The notes under the pieces are model-generated. The model made no database searches, had not been told where the DNA came from, and worked only from the letters and a program-made list of their open reading frames with translations. From contig NZ_CM125436.1 in NCBI RefSeq assembly GCF_052072235.1, forward strand, positions 3,466,001 to 3,530,000: a stretch of DNA of 64,000 nt, read 5' to 3'. The DNA is from Brevibacillus_D fluminis_A. Its GTDB lineage: Bacteria > Bacillota > Bacilli > Brevibacillales > Brevibacillaceae. Positions 34,722-43,489 of this stretch are shown piece by piece; position 1 is the first letter of the stretch, and each line of letters opens with the position of its first letter. The translations under genes and the position numbers were made by a program.

Positions 34722-36506
34722 GTGCCTGATCTTTCCCGGATTGGATTGCGCAACGTATGGAACGCCTGCTTTGAGAGCATGGTGATTACGAATGAACGCG
34801 GCGATGTGCTGGATATGAATCGTTCCGCCATGCGCCTTTTTTCGCTCAGTTCGGTGTTTGCCGCCCCCGTTTCCATCTTTGAGCTGATCGCTGACATGAG
34901 CTTGCAAAAGTATTTCAAACCCGACAAGGAAGCGACCGGCATCCCGGTCTCGTTCGGAACCCAGGAGCTTGTCGCCAATGTGCTGCCCACCCAGACACCA
35001 TCCGGCAGCCTGTATTATCTGGTCATCCTCAAAAACATCACCCAGCAGCAAAAATTGAAGTACCAGCTGCAAGATTTGCATGACACCAAGCTGCTCTACG
35101 ATGCGGTGCTCGATGAAGTGGACCAGGGGCTGTGCGTCATCAACCCCGAAGGCAAAATTCTTTTCTACAATCGAAAAATGGGCGAAATCGAGCTTAAGGA
35201 GCCGTCCGCTGTCAAAGGAAAGCGCATCTTTGAGGTTTGGCCCGGGCTTACGGAAGAGACGAGCACCTTGCTTGCGTCCATGAAGCTGTCAAAGGTGCTG
35301 AACCATCGCGAAACACACTTTACCAATACAGGCAAAGCGGTCACCACCTTGACGCGTACCTCTCCCCTTTTGGTGGGCGGCAAAAAGCTCGCTACAATCC
35401 AGGTGTTAAAAGACATTTCCGAGCAAAAGCAACTGGCCGAAACCATCTCCCACCTGCAAAACCAGAAGCCGCAGGATGACGGCGAGCCTGCCATGACCGG
35501 CGCCGCCAATCACACGCGGTTCGAGTTCAAAGATATCGTGTTCGTGAGCCGTGATATGCGGCAAACGGTCGAACAGGCGCGACGTGCGGCCCGCTCCAGC
35601 TCGAACGTTCTGATTATCGGTGAAACGGGCACCGGCAAGGAGCTGTTCGCCCAAAGCATGCACAACGAAAGCCCGCGGAAAAAGGAACCTTTTATCGCGC
35701 AAAACTGCGCCGCCCTCCCTGAAAGCCTGTTGGAAGGTTTGTTGTTCGGGACAAGCCCGGGCAGCTTTACGGGCGCGATCGACCGGCAAGGACTGTTTGA
35801 GCAAGCGGACGGCGGAACATTGCTGCTGGATGAAATCAATTCGATGGGATTGAACCTGCAGGCCAAGCTGCTGCGCGTGCTTCAGGAGAAGAAGTCACAG
35901 CGTCTCGGCTCGGCGAAGGTGGTCGATGTTGATGTGCGCATCATCGCGACGATAAATGAGGACCCGTTGGAAGCGATTCGCAACGGTCATTTGCGCGAGG
36001 ACTTGTATTACCGTCTGAGCGTGGTCAATATCACCATCCCGCCCCTGCGCAAGCGCAAGGAGGATATTCCGGCACTGATCGAGTCGTTCATCGCCAAGCA
36101 TGCGACCGCATTGGGTGTGACTGTCGATGAAATCGATCCGGATGTGTACCAGTATTTGCTGCAGTTCAACTGGCCAGGCAATGTCCGTCAGCTGGAGCAT
36201 GTGATCGAGGGCTGCCTCAATCTGATGTATGATGAGCGGGCCATCACCTTTGAGCATTTGCCCCATTCGTTCAAAGACAATATGCTGCAGCACCTCGCCA
36301 ACTCAGGCGAACTCGCCGCCACGATGTCCTCGGTCCCTTTTGCGCTTAACGGGACGCTGGAAGAACAGGTTGCCTTGCTTGAACGCAACTTGATTATGAA
36401 AGCGCTTAAAGAGTCAAACGGAAACATCACGCGTGCCGGAGAAAAGCTGGGCCTTTCGCGGCAAAATTTGAATTACAAGCTGAAAAAATACAATTTGCAG
36501 CAATAG
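34722..36506 (+). CDS. PAS-containing sigma-54-dependent transcriptional activator
   Basis: The 594-residue activator has two N-terminal PAS-like domains (about 12-110 and 122-235), an AAA+ domain (about 265-500) with Walker A GETGTGKE and Walker B GGTLLLDEI, and a C-terminal Fis-type helix-turn-helix (GNITRAGEKLGLSRQNLNYKLKKY). The sigma-54 contact loop reads GSFTGA rather than GAFTGA. It resembles RocR/AcoR-type regulators of amino acid catabolism. The GTG start has AGGAGG upstream. It is divergent from the operon at 34422-28495, which has a sigma-54 promoter, so it is the likely activator. The PAS domains may bind the inducing metabolite. Confidence 0.93.
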   Translation: MPDLSRIGLRNVWNACFESMVITNERGDVLDMNRSAMRLFSLSSVFAAPVSIFELIADMSLQKYFKPDKEATGIPVSFGTQELVANVLPTQTPSGSLYYLVILKNITQQQKLKYQLQDLHDTKLLYDAVLDEVDQGLCVINPEGKILFYNRKMGEIELKEPSAVKGKRIFEVWPGLTEETSTLLASMKLSKVLNHRETHFTNTGKAVTTLTRTSPLLVGGKKLATIQVLKDISEQKQLAETISHLQNQKPQDDGEPAMTGAANHTRFEFKDIVFVSRDMRQTVEQARRAARSSSNVLIIGETGTGKELFAQSMHNESPRKKEPFIAQNCAALPESLLEGLLFGTSPGSFTGAIDRQGLFEQADGGTLLLDEINSMGLNLQAKLLRVLQEKKSQRLGSAKVVDVDVRIIATINEDPLEAIRNGHLREDLYYRLSVVNITIPPLRKRKEDIPALIESFIAKHATALGVTVDEIDPDVYQYLLQFNWPGNVRQLEHVIEGCLNLMYDERAITFEHLPHSFKDNMLQHLANSGELAATMSSVPFALNGTLEEQVALLERNLIMKALKESNGNITRAGEKLGLSRQNLNYKLKKYNLQQ

Positions 36507-36623
36507 GAAAAGATAAACGTCTCAATCCTGCAGCTCGCGCGTGCATCAGGGAGGGACTAGCCAATGGCTGCCACAACGGTTCAAAATCGATGACCATCGC
36601 GCTGCCCCCCGCTGCCGAAAACG

Positions 36624-36671
36624 CAAAAAATCCGCCTTTCTGCCGGTTGCCCAACAGAAAGAACGGATTTT
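36624..36671 (-). terminator. intrinsic terminator of rnc / fap operon
   Basis: On the minus strand AAAAATCCG and TTCTTTCTG pair with CAGAAAG and CGGATTTTTT around an 11-nt loop, directly after the rnc stop. It ends in a run of T residues. Confidence 0.8.
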
Positions 36672-37358
36672 TTATTTTGCTCCCAATTTGATTAATGCAC
36701 GGGCTGCAGCCTGCTGCTCCGCTTCCTTTTTGGAGCGGCCCGTCCCGACGCCAAGCGCTCCGTTGTTGAGCAGCACCTCGGAAACGAACTCACGGTTGTG
36801 GGCCGGTCCCCGTTCCTGGACGATTCGGTACGTGATTTCGCCCAAATTGTCTTGCTGGACGAATTCTTGCAGCTGGCTCTTGAAGTCGGTGATCTGGGTG
36901 AATTGCCCTTTGTCAATCAGCGGGAAGACATAGGCATCGAGAAACTGAAAGACTGCTTCCAACCCTTGATCCAGATAAAGCGCGCCAATGAATGCCTCGA
37001 ACACGTCTGCGAGCAAAGCCGGCCGCTGTCTGCCGCCGGTCAGCTCCTCCCCTTTTCCGAGAAGAACGAGTTCGCCAAACTGAAACCGTTCAGCGAACTT
37101 TACCAGGGATGGTTCACACACGATCGCGGCGCGCAGCTTTGTCATTTCGCCTTCGGTCATTTTGGGAAATGTCCGGTAAAGAAATTGCGAGATGCTCAAT
37201 TCCAATACGGCGTCTCCCAAAAACTCAAGACGTTCATTGTCCTGGATTTTTCTGCCTCTTTGTTCATTTACATACGAAGAATGGGTGAAAGCCTGCCGCA
37301 ACACGCTTTCATCGCGAAAGCGTACATTTATGTTCGTTTGCAGCTCTGCAAAATTCAT
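36672..37358 (-). CDS. rnc: ribonuclease III
   Basis: RNase III cleaves double-stranded RNA in rRNA processing and mRNA decay. The 228-residue protein has the catalytic signature NERLEFLGDAVLELSISQFLY, the second acidic site LADVFEAFIGALYLDQG and a C-terminal dsRNA-binding domain (DFKSQLQEFVQQ to EAEQQAAARALIKLG). I start at the ATG at 37358 (MNFAELQTN) with GGGGGTG upstream; an ATG at 37382 is possible. It is the last gene of the fatty acid operon. Unlike in B. subtilis, smc does not follow; instead 13 kb of other genes intervene. Confidence 0.97.
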   Translation of the reverse strand: MNFAELQTNINVRFRDESVLRQAFTHSSYVNEQRGRKIQDNERLEFLGDAVLELSISQFLYRTFPKMTEGEMTKLRAAIVCEPSLVKFAERFQFGELVLLGKGEELTGGRQRPALLADVFEAFIGALYLDQGLEAVFQFLDAYVFPLIDKGQFTQITDFKSQLQEFVQQDNLGEITYRIVQERGPAHNREFVSEVLLNNGALGVGTGRSKKEAEQQAAARALIKLGAK

Positions 37359-37388
37359 CACCGCACCCCCAATCCGAGACATCGTCTT

Positions 37389-38630
37389 TTATGCCTGGTA
37401 TCGTTTAAGCACAATCGTTGCATTGTGACCGCCAAATCCAAAAGTATTGGAGAGAGCCACATCAACGTGCGCTTCGCGAGCTTTGTTCGGCACATAATCA
37501 AGATCGCATTCGGGGTCTGGGTTTTCCAGATTGATGGTCGGCGGCAAAATCTGATCGCGCAGGGCAAATGCCGTCGCGATCGCTTCGATACCGCCTGTTG
37601 CGCCGAGCAGATGGCCTGTCATCGATTTGGTCGAGCTGACGGCCAGCTTGTACGCATGCTCCCCGAAAATTTGTTTGATCGCTTGCGTTTCCGCAATGTC
37701 GCCTTGGCCGGTAGATGTACCGTGCGCATTGATGTAACCGATGCTCTCCGGCTCGACTCCCGCATCTTTCAGCGCGAGTTTCATACAGCGGGCAGCGCCT
37801 TCGCCGTTTGGAGACGGAGCCGTGATATGGTGCGCATCCGCGCTCATGCCATAGCCGATCACTTCCGCGATAATGGTCGCGCCGCGTTTTTTCGCATGCT
37901 CCAGCTCTTCAAGCACCAGCACGCCCGCGCCTTCGCCCATGACGAAGCCATCGCGGTCGCGGTCGAATGGACGGCTCGCTTTTTGCGGCTCATCGTTGCG
38001 CGTCGACATCGCTTTCATCGAACAGAATCCCGCAAACGCCATCGGCAGCACCGTCGCTTCCGCTCCTCCGGTTACCATCGCATCCGCATGTCCGTATTGA
38101 ATCAGGCGGAACGCGTCACCGATTGCATTGGTCCCTGTTGCGCACGCTGTAATCGCACTGGAGGTCGGACCCTTGGCGCCCAATTCGATGGAGATCAAAC
38201 CGGATGCCATATTCCCGATCAACATCGGAATGAAAAACGGACTGACTCTGCGCGGTCCTTTTTCCAGCATGACACGATGCTGTTCTTCAAACGTGGATAA
38301 TCCACCGATACCGGAACCGATGTAGACACCGATTTGCTCGGCATTCTCTTCATTGATTTCCAAACCGGAACTCTTCATGGCCATTTTGGCAGCAGCCAGT
38401 GCGAATTGCACGAAACGGTCCGTACGGCGCACTTCTTTTTTATCCATGTAGTCTTCCGGCACAAAATCTTTCACTTCGCCAGCAATTTGGGTCGGATAGT
38501 CCGAGACATCAAAACTCGTGATTTTATCGATCCCCGATTTACCGGAGCGCAGGCTTTCCCAGAAGGTATCAACGTCGTTGCCCACTGGTGAAATGACGCC
38601 AACGCCTGTAATCACCACTCTTCGTTTCAT
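37389..38630 (-). CDS. fabF: beta-ketoacyl-ACP synthase II
   Basis: FabF elongates acyl-ACP with malonyl-ACP. The 413-residue thiolase-fold enzyme has the Cys-His-His triad: Cys in ITACATGTNAIGDA, His in NAHGTSTGQGD and His in STKSMTGHLLGATGG, plus the active-site GFGGHNATIVLKR end. The start at 38630 (MKRRVVITGVGVISP) follows GAGGTG. It lies downstream of acpP in the FapR-controlled operon. A stem (GGGAG.../...CTCCC) without a T-tract lies between acpP and fabF and may affect mRNA processing. Confidence 0.97.
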   Translation of the reverse strand: MKRRVVITGVGVISPVGNDVDTFWESLRSGKSGIDKITSFDVSDYPTQIAGEVKDFVPEDYMDKKEVRRTDRFVQFALAAAKMAMKSSGLEINEENAEQIGVYIGSGIGGLSTFEEQHRVMLEKGPRRVSPFFIPMLIGNMASGLISIELGAKGPTSSAITACATGTNAIGDAFRLIQYGHADAMVTGGAEATVLPMAFAGFCSMKAMSTRNDEPQKASRPFDRDRDGFVMGEGAGVLVLEELEHAKKRGATIIAEVIGYGMSADAHHITAPSPNGEGAARCMKLALKDAGVEPESIGYINAHGTSTGQGDIAETQAIKQIFGEHAYKLAVSSTKSMTGHLLGATGGIEAIATAFALRDQILPPTINLENPDPECDLDYVPNKAREAHVDVALSNTFGFGGHNATIVLKRYQA

Positions 38631-38750
38631 TCGCTTCACCTCTATATGTAATAAGCAGTTCGCTTTCATTACGGATTGAATGGGGATAAACGTGGAAAGT
38701 CCGCATATGTGAAGGGAGGAGTCCCGCCGAAACGAGACTCCCTTCTACAA

Positions 38751-38984
38751 TTACTTGTGGGACTCTATGTATTTTACTACCTCGCCCACAGTAGTGATTT
38801 TCTCAGCATCTTCATCGGAAATCTCCAAATCGAACTCATCCTCGAGTTCCATCACGAGTTCCACTACATCCAAAGAGTCAGCACCCAGATCTTCTTTAAA
38901 AGAAGCTTCCAACGTAACTTTGGACTCATCTACATTCAACCGGTCAATCACGATTTTTTTCACTTTCTCAAAAACGTCTGCCAT
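38751..38984 (-). CDS. acpP: acyl carrier protein
   Basis: The 77-residue acidic protein has the phosphopantetheine attachment site DLGADSLDVVEL with Ser 37 and the typical four-helix ACP pattern. It carries the growing acyl chain between the Fab enzymes. A good ribosome binding site (GAGGGGG) precedes the ATG. It sits between fabG and fabF in the usual order. Confidence 0.98.
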   Translation of the reverse strand: MADVFEKVKKIVIDRLNVDESKVTLEASFKEDLGADSLDVVELVMELEDEFDLEISDEDAEKITTVGEVVKYIESHK

Positions 38985-39059
38985 CTTGCTTCACCCCCTC
39001 TCCAAGTATTATAAGGGATGTCCCTTGCAAAAACCAGTTGAATCAAGGATTCAAACGGG

Positions 39060-39800
39060 TTACATGTACATGCCGCCATCGACATGCAAGGTTTGGCCTG
39101 TCATATAAGCAGCTGCATCGCTCGCCAAAAAGTGCACGACATTGGCGATTTCATCCGCTTGCCCCAGACGTGCGAGCGGAATTTGGGTCAGCAGGTTGGC
39201 TTTTACATCCTCCGGCAAAACGTCTGTCATGTCCGTTGCAATGAAGCCCGGAGCTACTGCATTCACCGTGATGCCGCGGGACGCCAGCTCGCGCGCTGCG
39301 GTTTTGGTCAGGCCGATCACGCCCGCTTTGGCCGCTACATAGTTGGCTTGCCCCGCGTTGCCGAGCACGCCCACCACCGAGGTGATGTTGATGATTCGGC
39401 CGCTGCGCTGTTTCATCATCGGACGAGTAGCCGCCTTGATGCAGTTAAACACACCTTTGAGGTTCGTGTCAATCACATCGTCCCATTCTTCCTCTTTCAT
39501 GCGCATCATCAAGTTATCGCGGGTGATCCCGGCGTTGTTCACCAAAATGTCGATTTGCCCGAATGTGTCAAGGGCCGCCTTGAACATATCGTTCACTTCA
39601 TCCGCGCTGCTCACATTCGCTTTCACCATGATCGCTTCGCGGCCCAGCTCCTTGATTTTCGCTACGGTCTCAGCCGCTGCCGACTCGCTGCCTGCATAGT
39701 TGACGACGACGTTGCAGCCGTCAGCTGCCAGCTTGAGCGCGATCGCGCGTCCGATGCCGCGGGATGCGCCTGTTACCAGCGCTACCTTTCCTGTTAGCAT
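39060..39800 (-). CDS. fabG: 3-oxoacyl-ACP reductase
   Basis: FabG reduces beta-ketoacyl-ACP with NADPH. The 246-residue SDR has VTGASRGIGRAIA, NNAGITRDNL, the Ser-Tyr-Lys triad (NITSVVG, YVAAKAG) and the closing GQTLHVDGGMYM. The ATG at 39800 lies inside the end of fabD (7-nt overlap) with GGAGGT at ideal distance; longer upstream extensions are out of family. Confidence 0.97.
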   Translation of the reverse strand: MLTGKVALVTGASRGIGRAIALKLAADGCNVVVNYAGSESAAAETVAKIKELGREAIMVKANVSSADEVNDMFKAALDTFGQIDILVNNAGITRDNLMMRMKEEEWDDVIDTNLKGVFNCIKAATRPMMKQRSGRIINITSVVGVLGNAGQANYVAAKAGVIGLTKTAARELASRGITVNAVAPGFIATDMTDVLPEDVKANLLTQIPLARLGQADEIANVVHFLASDAAAYMTGQTLHVDGGMYM

Positions 39801-40744
39801 AAAATACCTCCATCCAGCAGTTCTGCAAGCGATTCCGCGTCTTGCACCGAGTAGATTTTCACATCGCCCGGAGCAATCTTTTTGATCAGACCGGCGAGCA
39901 CTTTGCCAGGACCGATTTCGATGAACGTCGTCACGCCCTGCTCCGCCATCCACGCGACAGAATCCTCCCACAGCACGGGGGATGCCACCTGATCGACGAG
40001 GCTGGTGGCAATGTCCGCAGCACCTGTTACCGGACGGGCCGAAACGTTCGCCACAACCGGAATGGACGCTTCACTGATCGCGATGCCTGCAAGGACTTCT
40101 TTCAGCCGATCAGCCGCCGGCTCCATCAAGGAGGAGTGGAACGGTCCGCTCACATTAAGCGGCAGAACGCGCTTTGCCCCCGCAGCCTTCGCCCCCTCGC
40201 CTGCCAGCTTCACGCCTTCCGCGCTTCCGGAAATGACGATCTGGCCGGGACAGTTGAGGTTTGCCAGCTGAACCGGGTTGCCGCCGGCCGTTACTTCTGC
40301 GCACACCGTCTGCAGCGCATCCCGCTCCATTCCGAGAACGGCCGCCATGGCGCCTTGGCCTGCCGGAACGGCGCTTTCCATGAATTGACCGCGCAGTCTG
40401 ACTGTTTTCACGGCATCCTCAAACGTGAGGGCGCCGGCTGCGACAAGCGCGGAATACTCGCCGAGGCTGTGACCTGCGACAAAGTCAGCCTTGATGACAG
40501 GCTGTTTTTCTTTCAGCGCCGCCAGCACGGCAACGCTCATCGTCAAGATTGCCGGCTGCGTATTGGCAGTCAGCTTCAGCTCTTCATCCGGACCTTCAAA
40601 GCAGAGCGCAGACAGCGAAAAACCGAGCGCTGCGTCCGCCTGGTCAAATATATGTTTGGCCGCAGCCGATTGTGTAACCAGTTCTTTTCCCATGCCGACA
40701 AACTGAGAGCCTTGGCCCGGGAATACGAGTGCAATTTTACTCAT
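39794..40744 (-). CDS. fabD: malonyl-CoA:ACP transacylase
   Basis: FabD transfers malonyl from CoA to ACP. The 316-residue protein has the oxyanion and nucleophile motifs FPGQGSQFVGMG and GHSLGEYSALVAAG (catalytic Ser), and a conserved His in GPFHSSLM. AAGGGAG precedes the ATG. It lies 18 nt after fabH and overlaps fabG. Confidence 0.97.
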   Translation of the reverse strand: MSKIALVFPGQGSQFVGMGKELVTQSAAAKHIFDQADAALGFSLSALCFEGPDEELKLTANTQPAILTMSVAVLAALKEKQPVIKADFVAGHSLGEYSALVAAGALTFEDAVKTVRLRGQFMESAVPAGQGAMAAVLGMERDALQTVCAEVTAGGNPVQLANLNCPGQIVISGSAEGVKLAGEGAKAAGAKRVLPLNVSGPFHSSLMEPAADRLKEVLAGIAISEASIPVVANVSARPVTGAADIATSLVDQVASPVLWEDSVAWMAEQGVTTFIEIGPGKVLAGLIKKIAPGDVKIYSVQDAESLAELLDGGILC

Positions 40745-40762
40745 CCTGTTAACTCCCTTCCG

Positions 40763-41767
40763 TTAGGCTTGCTTCGTGCACCATGTCAACAGTGCCGCGC
40801 CCCACGTCAATCCGCCGCCGAATCCGACCAGCACCACATTGTCGCCTTCGTTCACGCGACCTGCTGCCACCGCTTCATCCAGTGCAACCGGGATGGAGGC
40901 GGAGGACATGTTGCCGTAGCGATCCAGGTTGATCGCGACTTTGTCTTCGGAAAGGCCGAAGCGTTTTACGGCCGCATCGATGATCCGCAGGTTCGCTTGA
41001 TGCGGCACCAGCAGGTCGATGCTGTCTTTTTCCAGTCCCGCTTTTTCCAAAACCGTTTCTGTCGCGGAGTTCATCACGCGGACGGCGAACTTGAATACTT
41101 CGCTGCCGGCCATGTACAGGTAATGGAGCCCTTGCTCTACCGTTTCCGCTGTAGCTGGCATGCGTGATCCGCCTGCAGGCAGGTTCAGCAATTCGCCGCC
41201 CGAGCCGTCTGCGCCGAGATCGAACGCCTTGAAGCCGTAGCCTTCTGGCACTGGCCCCAGAATCGCCGCACCGGCTCCGTCACCGAACAGGACGCATGTG
41301 TTGCGGTCTTCGTAGTTGGTGATTTTGGAGAGCGATTCAACCCCGATCACCAGCACATAGCGGTACATGCCGTTTGCAATGAATTGGGAGGCAGTCGTGA
41401 TCCCGTACAAAAAGCCGGTGCAAGCTGCCGAAATGTCGAGTGCGGACGCTTTTTTCGCGCCGAGTTTATCTTGCAAAATGCAGGCGGTGGATGGGAACAT
41501 CATGTCCGGCGTTACGGTAGCCACAATGATCATATCCAGCTCTTCCGCCGTGATGTTGGCTTTCTTCAGCGCTCGCTGCGCTGCTTCGTAGGCGAGATCG
41601 GAGGACGCCTGTTCCTTGGACGAAATCCGGCGCTCGCGAATTCCCGTGCGGGTCACGATCCATTCGTCATTCGTCTCCACCATTTTTTCCAAATCCGCAT
41701 TGGTCAGCACTCGTTCAGGCGTGTAGGAGCCCGTGCCGAGGATGCCGACAGGTCGCAATTGAGCCAT
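40763..41767 (-). CDS. fabH: beta-ketoacyl-ACP synthase III
   Basis: FabH starts fatty acid synthesis by condensing acyl-CoA with malonyl-ACP; in Bacilli it prefers branched primers. The 334-residue protein has the Cys in SAACTGFLYGI, His in VPHQANLRI and Asn in the YGNMSSASIPVAL region. I start at the ATG at 41767 (MAQLRPVG), which follows GAGTGA and lies 5 nt after the plsX stop. B. subtilis keeps fabH elsewhere, so its presence in this operon is a lineage feature. Confidence 0.96.
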   Translation of the reverse strand: MAQLRPVGILGTGSYTPERVLTNADLEKMVETNDEWIVTRTGIRERRISSKEQASSDLAYEAAQRALKKANITAEELDMIIVATVTPDMMFPSTACILQDKLGAKKASALDISAACTGFLYGITTASQFIANGMYRYVLVIGVESLSKITNYEDRNTCVLFGDGAGAAILGPVPEGYGFKAFDLGADGSGGELLNLPAGGSRMPATAETVEQGLHYLYMAGSEVFKFAVRVMNSATETVLEKAGLEKDSIDLLVPHQANLRIIDAAVKRFGLSEDKVAINLDRYGNMSSASIPVALDEAVAAGRVNEGDNVVLVGFGGGLTWGAALLTWCTKQA

Positions 41768-41772
41768 CTGTT

Positions 41773-42780
41773 TCACTCGCTTTCGGTTTGTATATGTAGA
41801 TCGAGTTCTTGCTGAATCAAGCCGTTTACGTCATTTTCCACATAGCGGGCTGCTGCCAGAAACGCGTTTTTGATCGCCAGTGAACTGGACGAGCCATGCG
41901 CCTTAAAAACCGGGACCATCAACCCGAGCAGCGGCGCTCCGCCGTACTCGGCATAGTCCATCCGCTTTTTGAACCGGACCAGGCTCGGTTTCAAAAGAAA
42001 GGCTCCTACTTTATTCAAGAAACTGGAAGTAAACTCCTCTTTCAACAAGGAGAATATCGTGGATGCTGCCCCTTCGATCGCTTTTAACAAAACGTTCCCC
42101 GCAAAGCCTTCGCAAACGACGACATCGCAGGAGCCCTGCATGATGTCGCGCGCCTCCACGTTGCCGATAAAACGGGTTTTGGAGAGCGCGAGCAGCGGAT
42201 AGGTGGCCTTGCACAGCTCGTTTCCTTTCGTCTCCTCCGTACCGACATTGAGCAGCCCGACCTTCGGCTCCGGGATGCCCATGCCTTTGTCGGCGTACAC
42301 GCTGCCCATGATCGCATATTGCAGCAAATGAACGGGCTTCGCGTCTACGTTGGCGCCGACGTCGAGCAAGAGCGACGCTTTGCCTTGCACATTCGGAATA
42401 AACGCCGCCAGCGCAGGGCGCTCGATTCCTTTCATCCGCCCTGCGATCAGCAGACCTGCTGTCATCAGCGCGCCCGTATTCCCCGCGGAGATGCAAGCGT
42501 CCACTTTTCGCTGCTTGGCCAGCTCCATCGTTACGACCATTGACGAATCTTTTTTGCGGCGGACCGCACGCACCGGTTCATCCTCTGCCTCGATGACCTC
42601 GGTCGTGTGCTGAATCTCAATTCTGGAGGGGATGGTTGCGGGCATGTGTTGTCTGATGGCTGCCTCGTCTCCTACGAGCACAACCGTAAGCGACGGGTTG
42701 GACTGGATGGCGAGCAATGCACCTTCCACTACGCTTTTCGGAGCGTGGTCGCCTCCCATCGCATCGATAGCGATACGCAA
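41773..42780 (-). CDS. plsX: phosphate acyltransferase PlsX
   Basis: PlsX makes acyl-phosphate from acyl-ACP for phospholipid synthesis. The 335-residue protein begins with the family signature RIAIDAMGGDHAPKSVVEGA and has VDACISAGNTGALM, LLDVGANVD and CEGFAGNVLLK. The start is the TTG at 42780, with AGAGGAGG at the right distance; it gives the exact family N-terminus. It follows fapR closely. Confidence 0.96.
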   Translation of the reverse strand: MRIAIDAMGGDHAPKSVVEGALLAIQSNPSLTVVLVGDEAAIRQHMPATIPSRIEIQHTTEVIEAEDEPVRAVRRKKDSSMVVTMELAKQRKVDACISAGNTGALMTAGLLIAGRMKGIERPALAAFIPNVQGKASLLLDVGANVDAKPVHLLQYAIMGSVYADKGMGIPEPKVGLLNVGTEETKGNELCKATYPLLALSKTRFIGNVEARDIMQGSCDVVVCEGFAGNVLLKAIEGAASTIFSLLKEEFTSSFLNKVGAFLLKPSLVRFKKRMDYAEYGGAPLLGLMVPVFKAHGSSSSLAIKNAFLAAARYVENDVNGLIQQELDLHIQTESE

Positions 42781-42810
42781 ATCATTTCCTCCTCTTCTCA
42801 TTGCCTACAA

Positions 42811-43392
42811 TTATGGTTCCGCTTCCCATGCGGCTGCGCGCACGACACGGAAGCTTGCAGAAAAAACAACTTCATTTTGTACTCTCGTCTCGACGCGCAC
42901 GCGGCTCTCATCCCCGCTGCTCGAGCGGACCACCGCTTTGGCGACCAGCCGCTCGCCCAGCTTGACGGGGCGGATAAACCGGATGCGCGCCGTTGCCGTC
43001 AGCGCGACGTCTGCATTGATCAACGCGACTGCAAGCGAATTGGCTTGTGCAAATATATAATGTCCTCTGGCAATTTGCGTACGGGTGAACACATGCTCTT
43101 CCTTGATGTCGAGCACGGAGATTCCCTGCACATCCAATTGCAGATCGACAACCTCACCGATCACTTCATCAATCCCCAGCGACTTCACCGGGTCCAGACT
43201 GCGTTCTGCCACCGACTTGATCCGCTCGCGCAGCTCCGGAATGCCAAGCTCCAGCCGATCAAGCCGGATGGTCTGGATGCTGACGCGAAAAGCTGTCGCC
43301 AAGTCTTCATCCGTTGCGAAAGGATTTTCTTTTAAATACTGGACGAGCCGCGTTTGTCGATCTTTTTTCGGCAATCGGGCGATGGTCGCCAC
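42811..43392 (-). CDS. fapR: fatty acid and phospholipid biosynthesis repressor FapR
   Basis: FapR represses the fap regulon and is released by malonyl-CoA. The 193-residue protein has an N-terminal helix-turn-helix (DEDLATAFRVSIQTIRLDRLELGIPELRERIK) and a C-terminal hot-dog fold that binds malonyl-CoA (ARGHYIFAQANSLAVALINADVALTATARIRF). It leads the operon to rnc. A FapR-box-like palindrome lies about 45 nt upstream, consistent with autoregulation. The GTG at 43392 is used; a TTG six codons in is an alternative. Confidence 0.96.
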   Translation of the reverse strand: MATIARLPKKDRQTRLVQYLKENPFATDEDLATAFRVSIQTIRLDRLELGIPELRERIKSVAERSLDPVKSLGIDEVIGEVVDLQLDVQGISVLDIKEEHVFTRTQIARGHYIFAQANSLAVALINADVALTATARIRFIRPVKLGERLVAKAVVRSSSGDESRVRVETRVQNEVVFSASFRVVRAAAWEAEP

Positions 43393-43437
43393 CCCCCAAT
43401 ATGTATAGACATATCGAACCTTTTTTACGATCAGAAA

Positions 43438-43454
43438 TTAATACCTGGTGCCAA
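43438..43454 (-). promoter_or_regulatory. FapR-box-like operator of the fap operon
   Basis: On the minus strand the 17-bp site reads TTGGCACC-A-GGTATTAA, an inverted repeat of the TTxxxACC/GGTxxxAA form, as known for the FapR box. It lies 46 nt upstream of the fapR start. Confidence 0.6.
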
Positions 43455-43489
43455 AACTAGTATATTCGACATGCGGGATCATTACAACC

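Noticed and set aside
36798..38300. Plus-strand ORF of 500 codons opposite rnc and fabF
   Set aside because: It spans two conserved genes in antisense and its sequence is His/Arg/Phe-rich noise.
39842..41167. Plus-strand ORF of 441 codons opposite fabD and fabH
   Set aside because: Antisense to two essential conserved genes, without family motifs.
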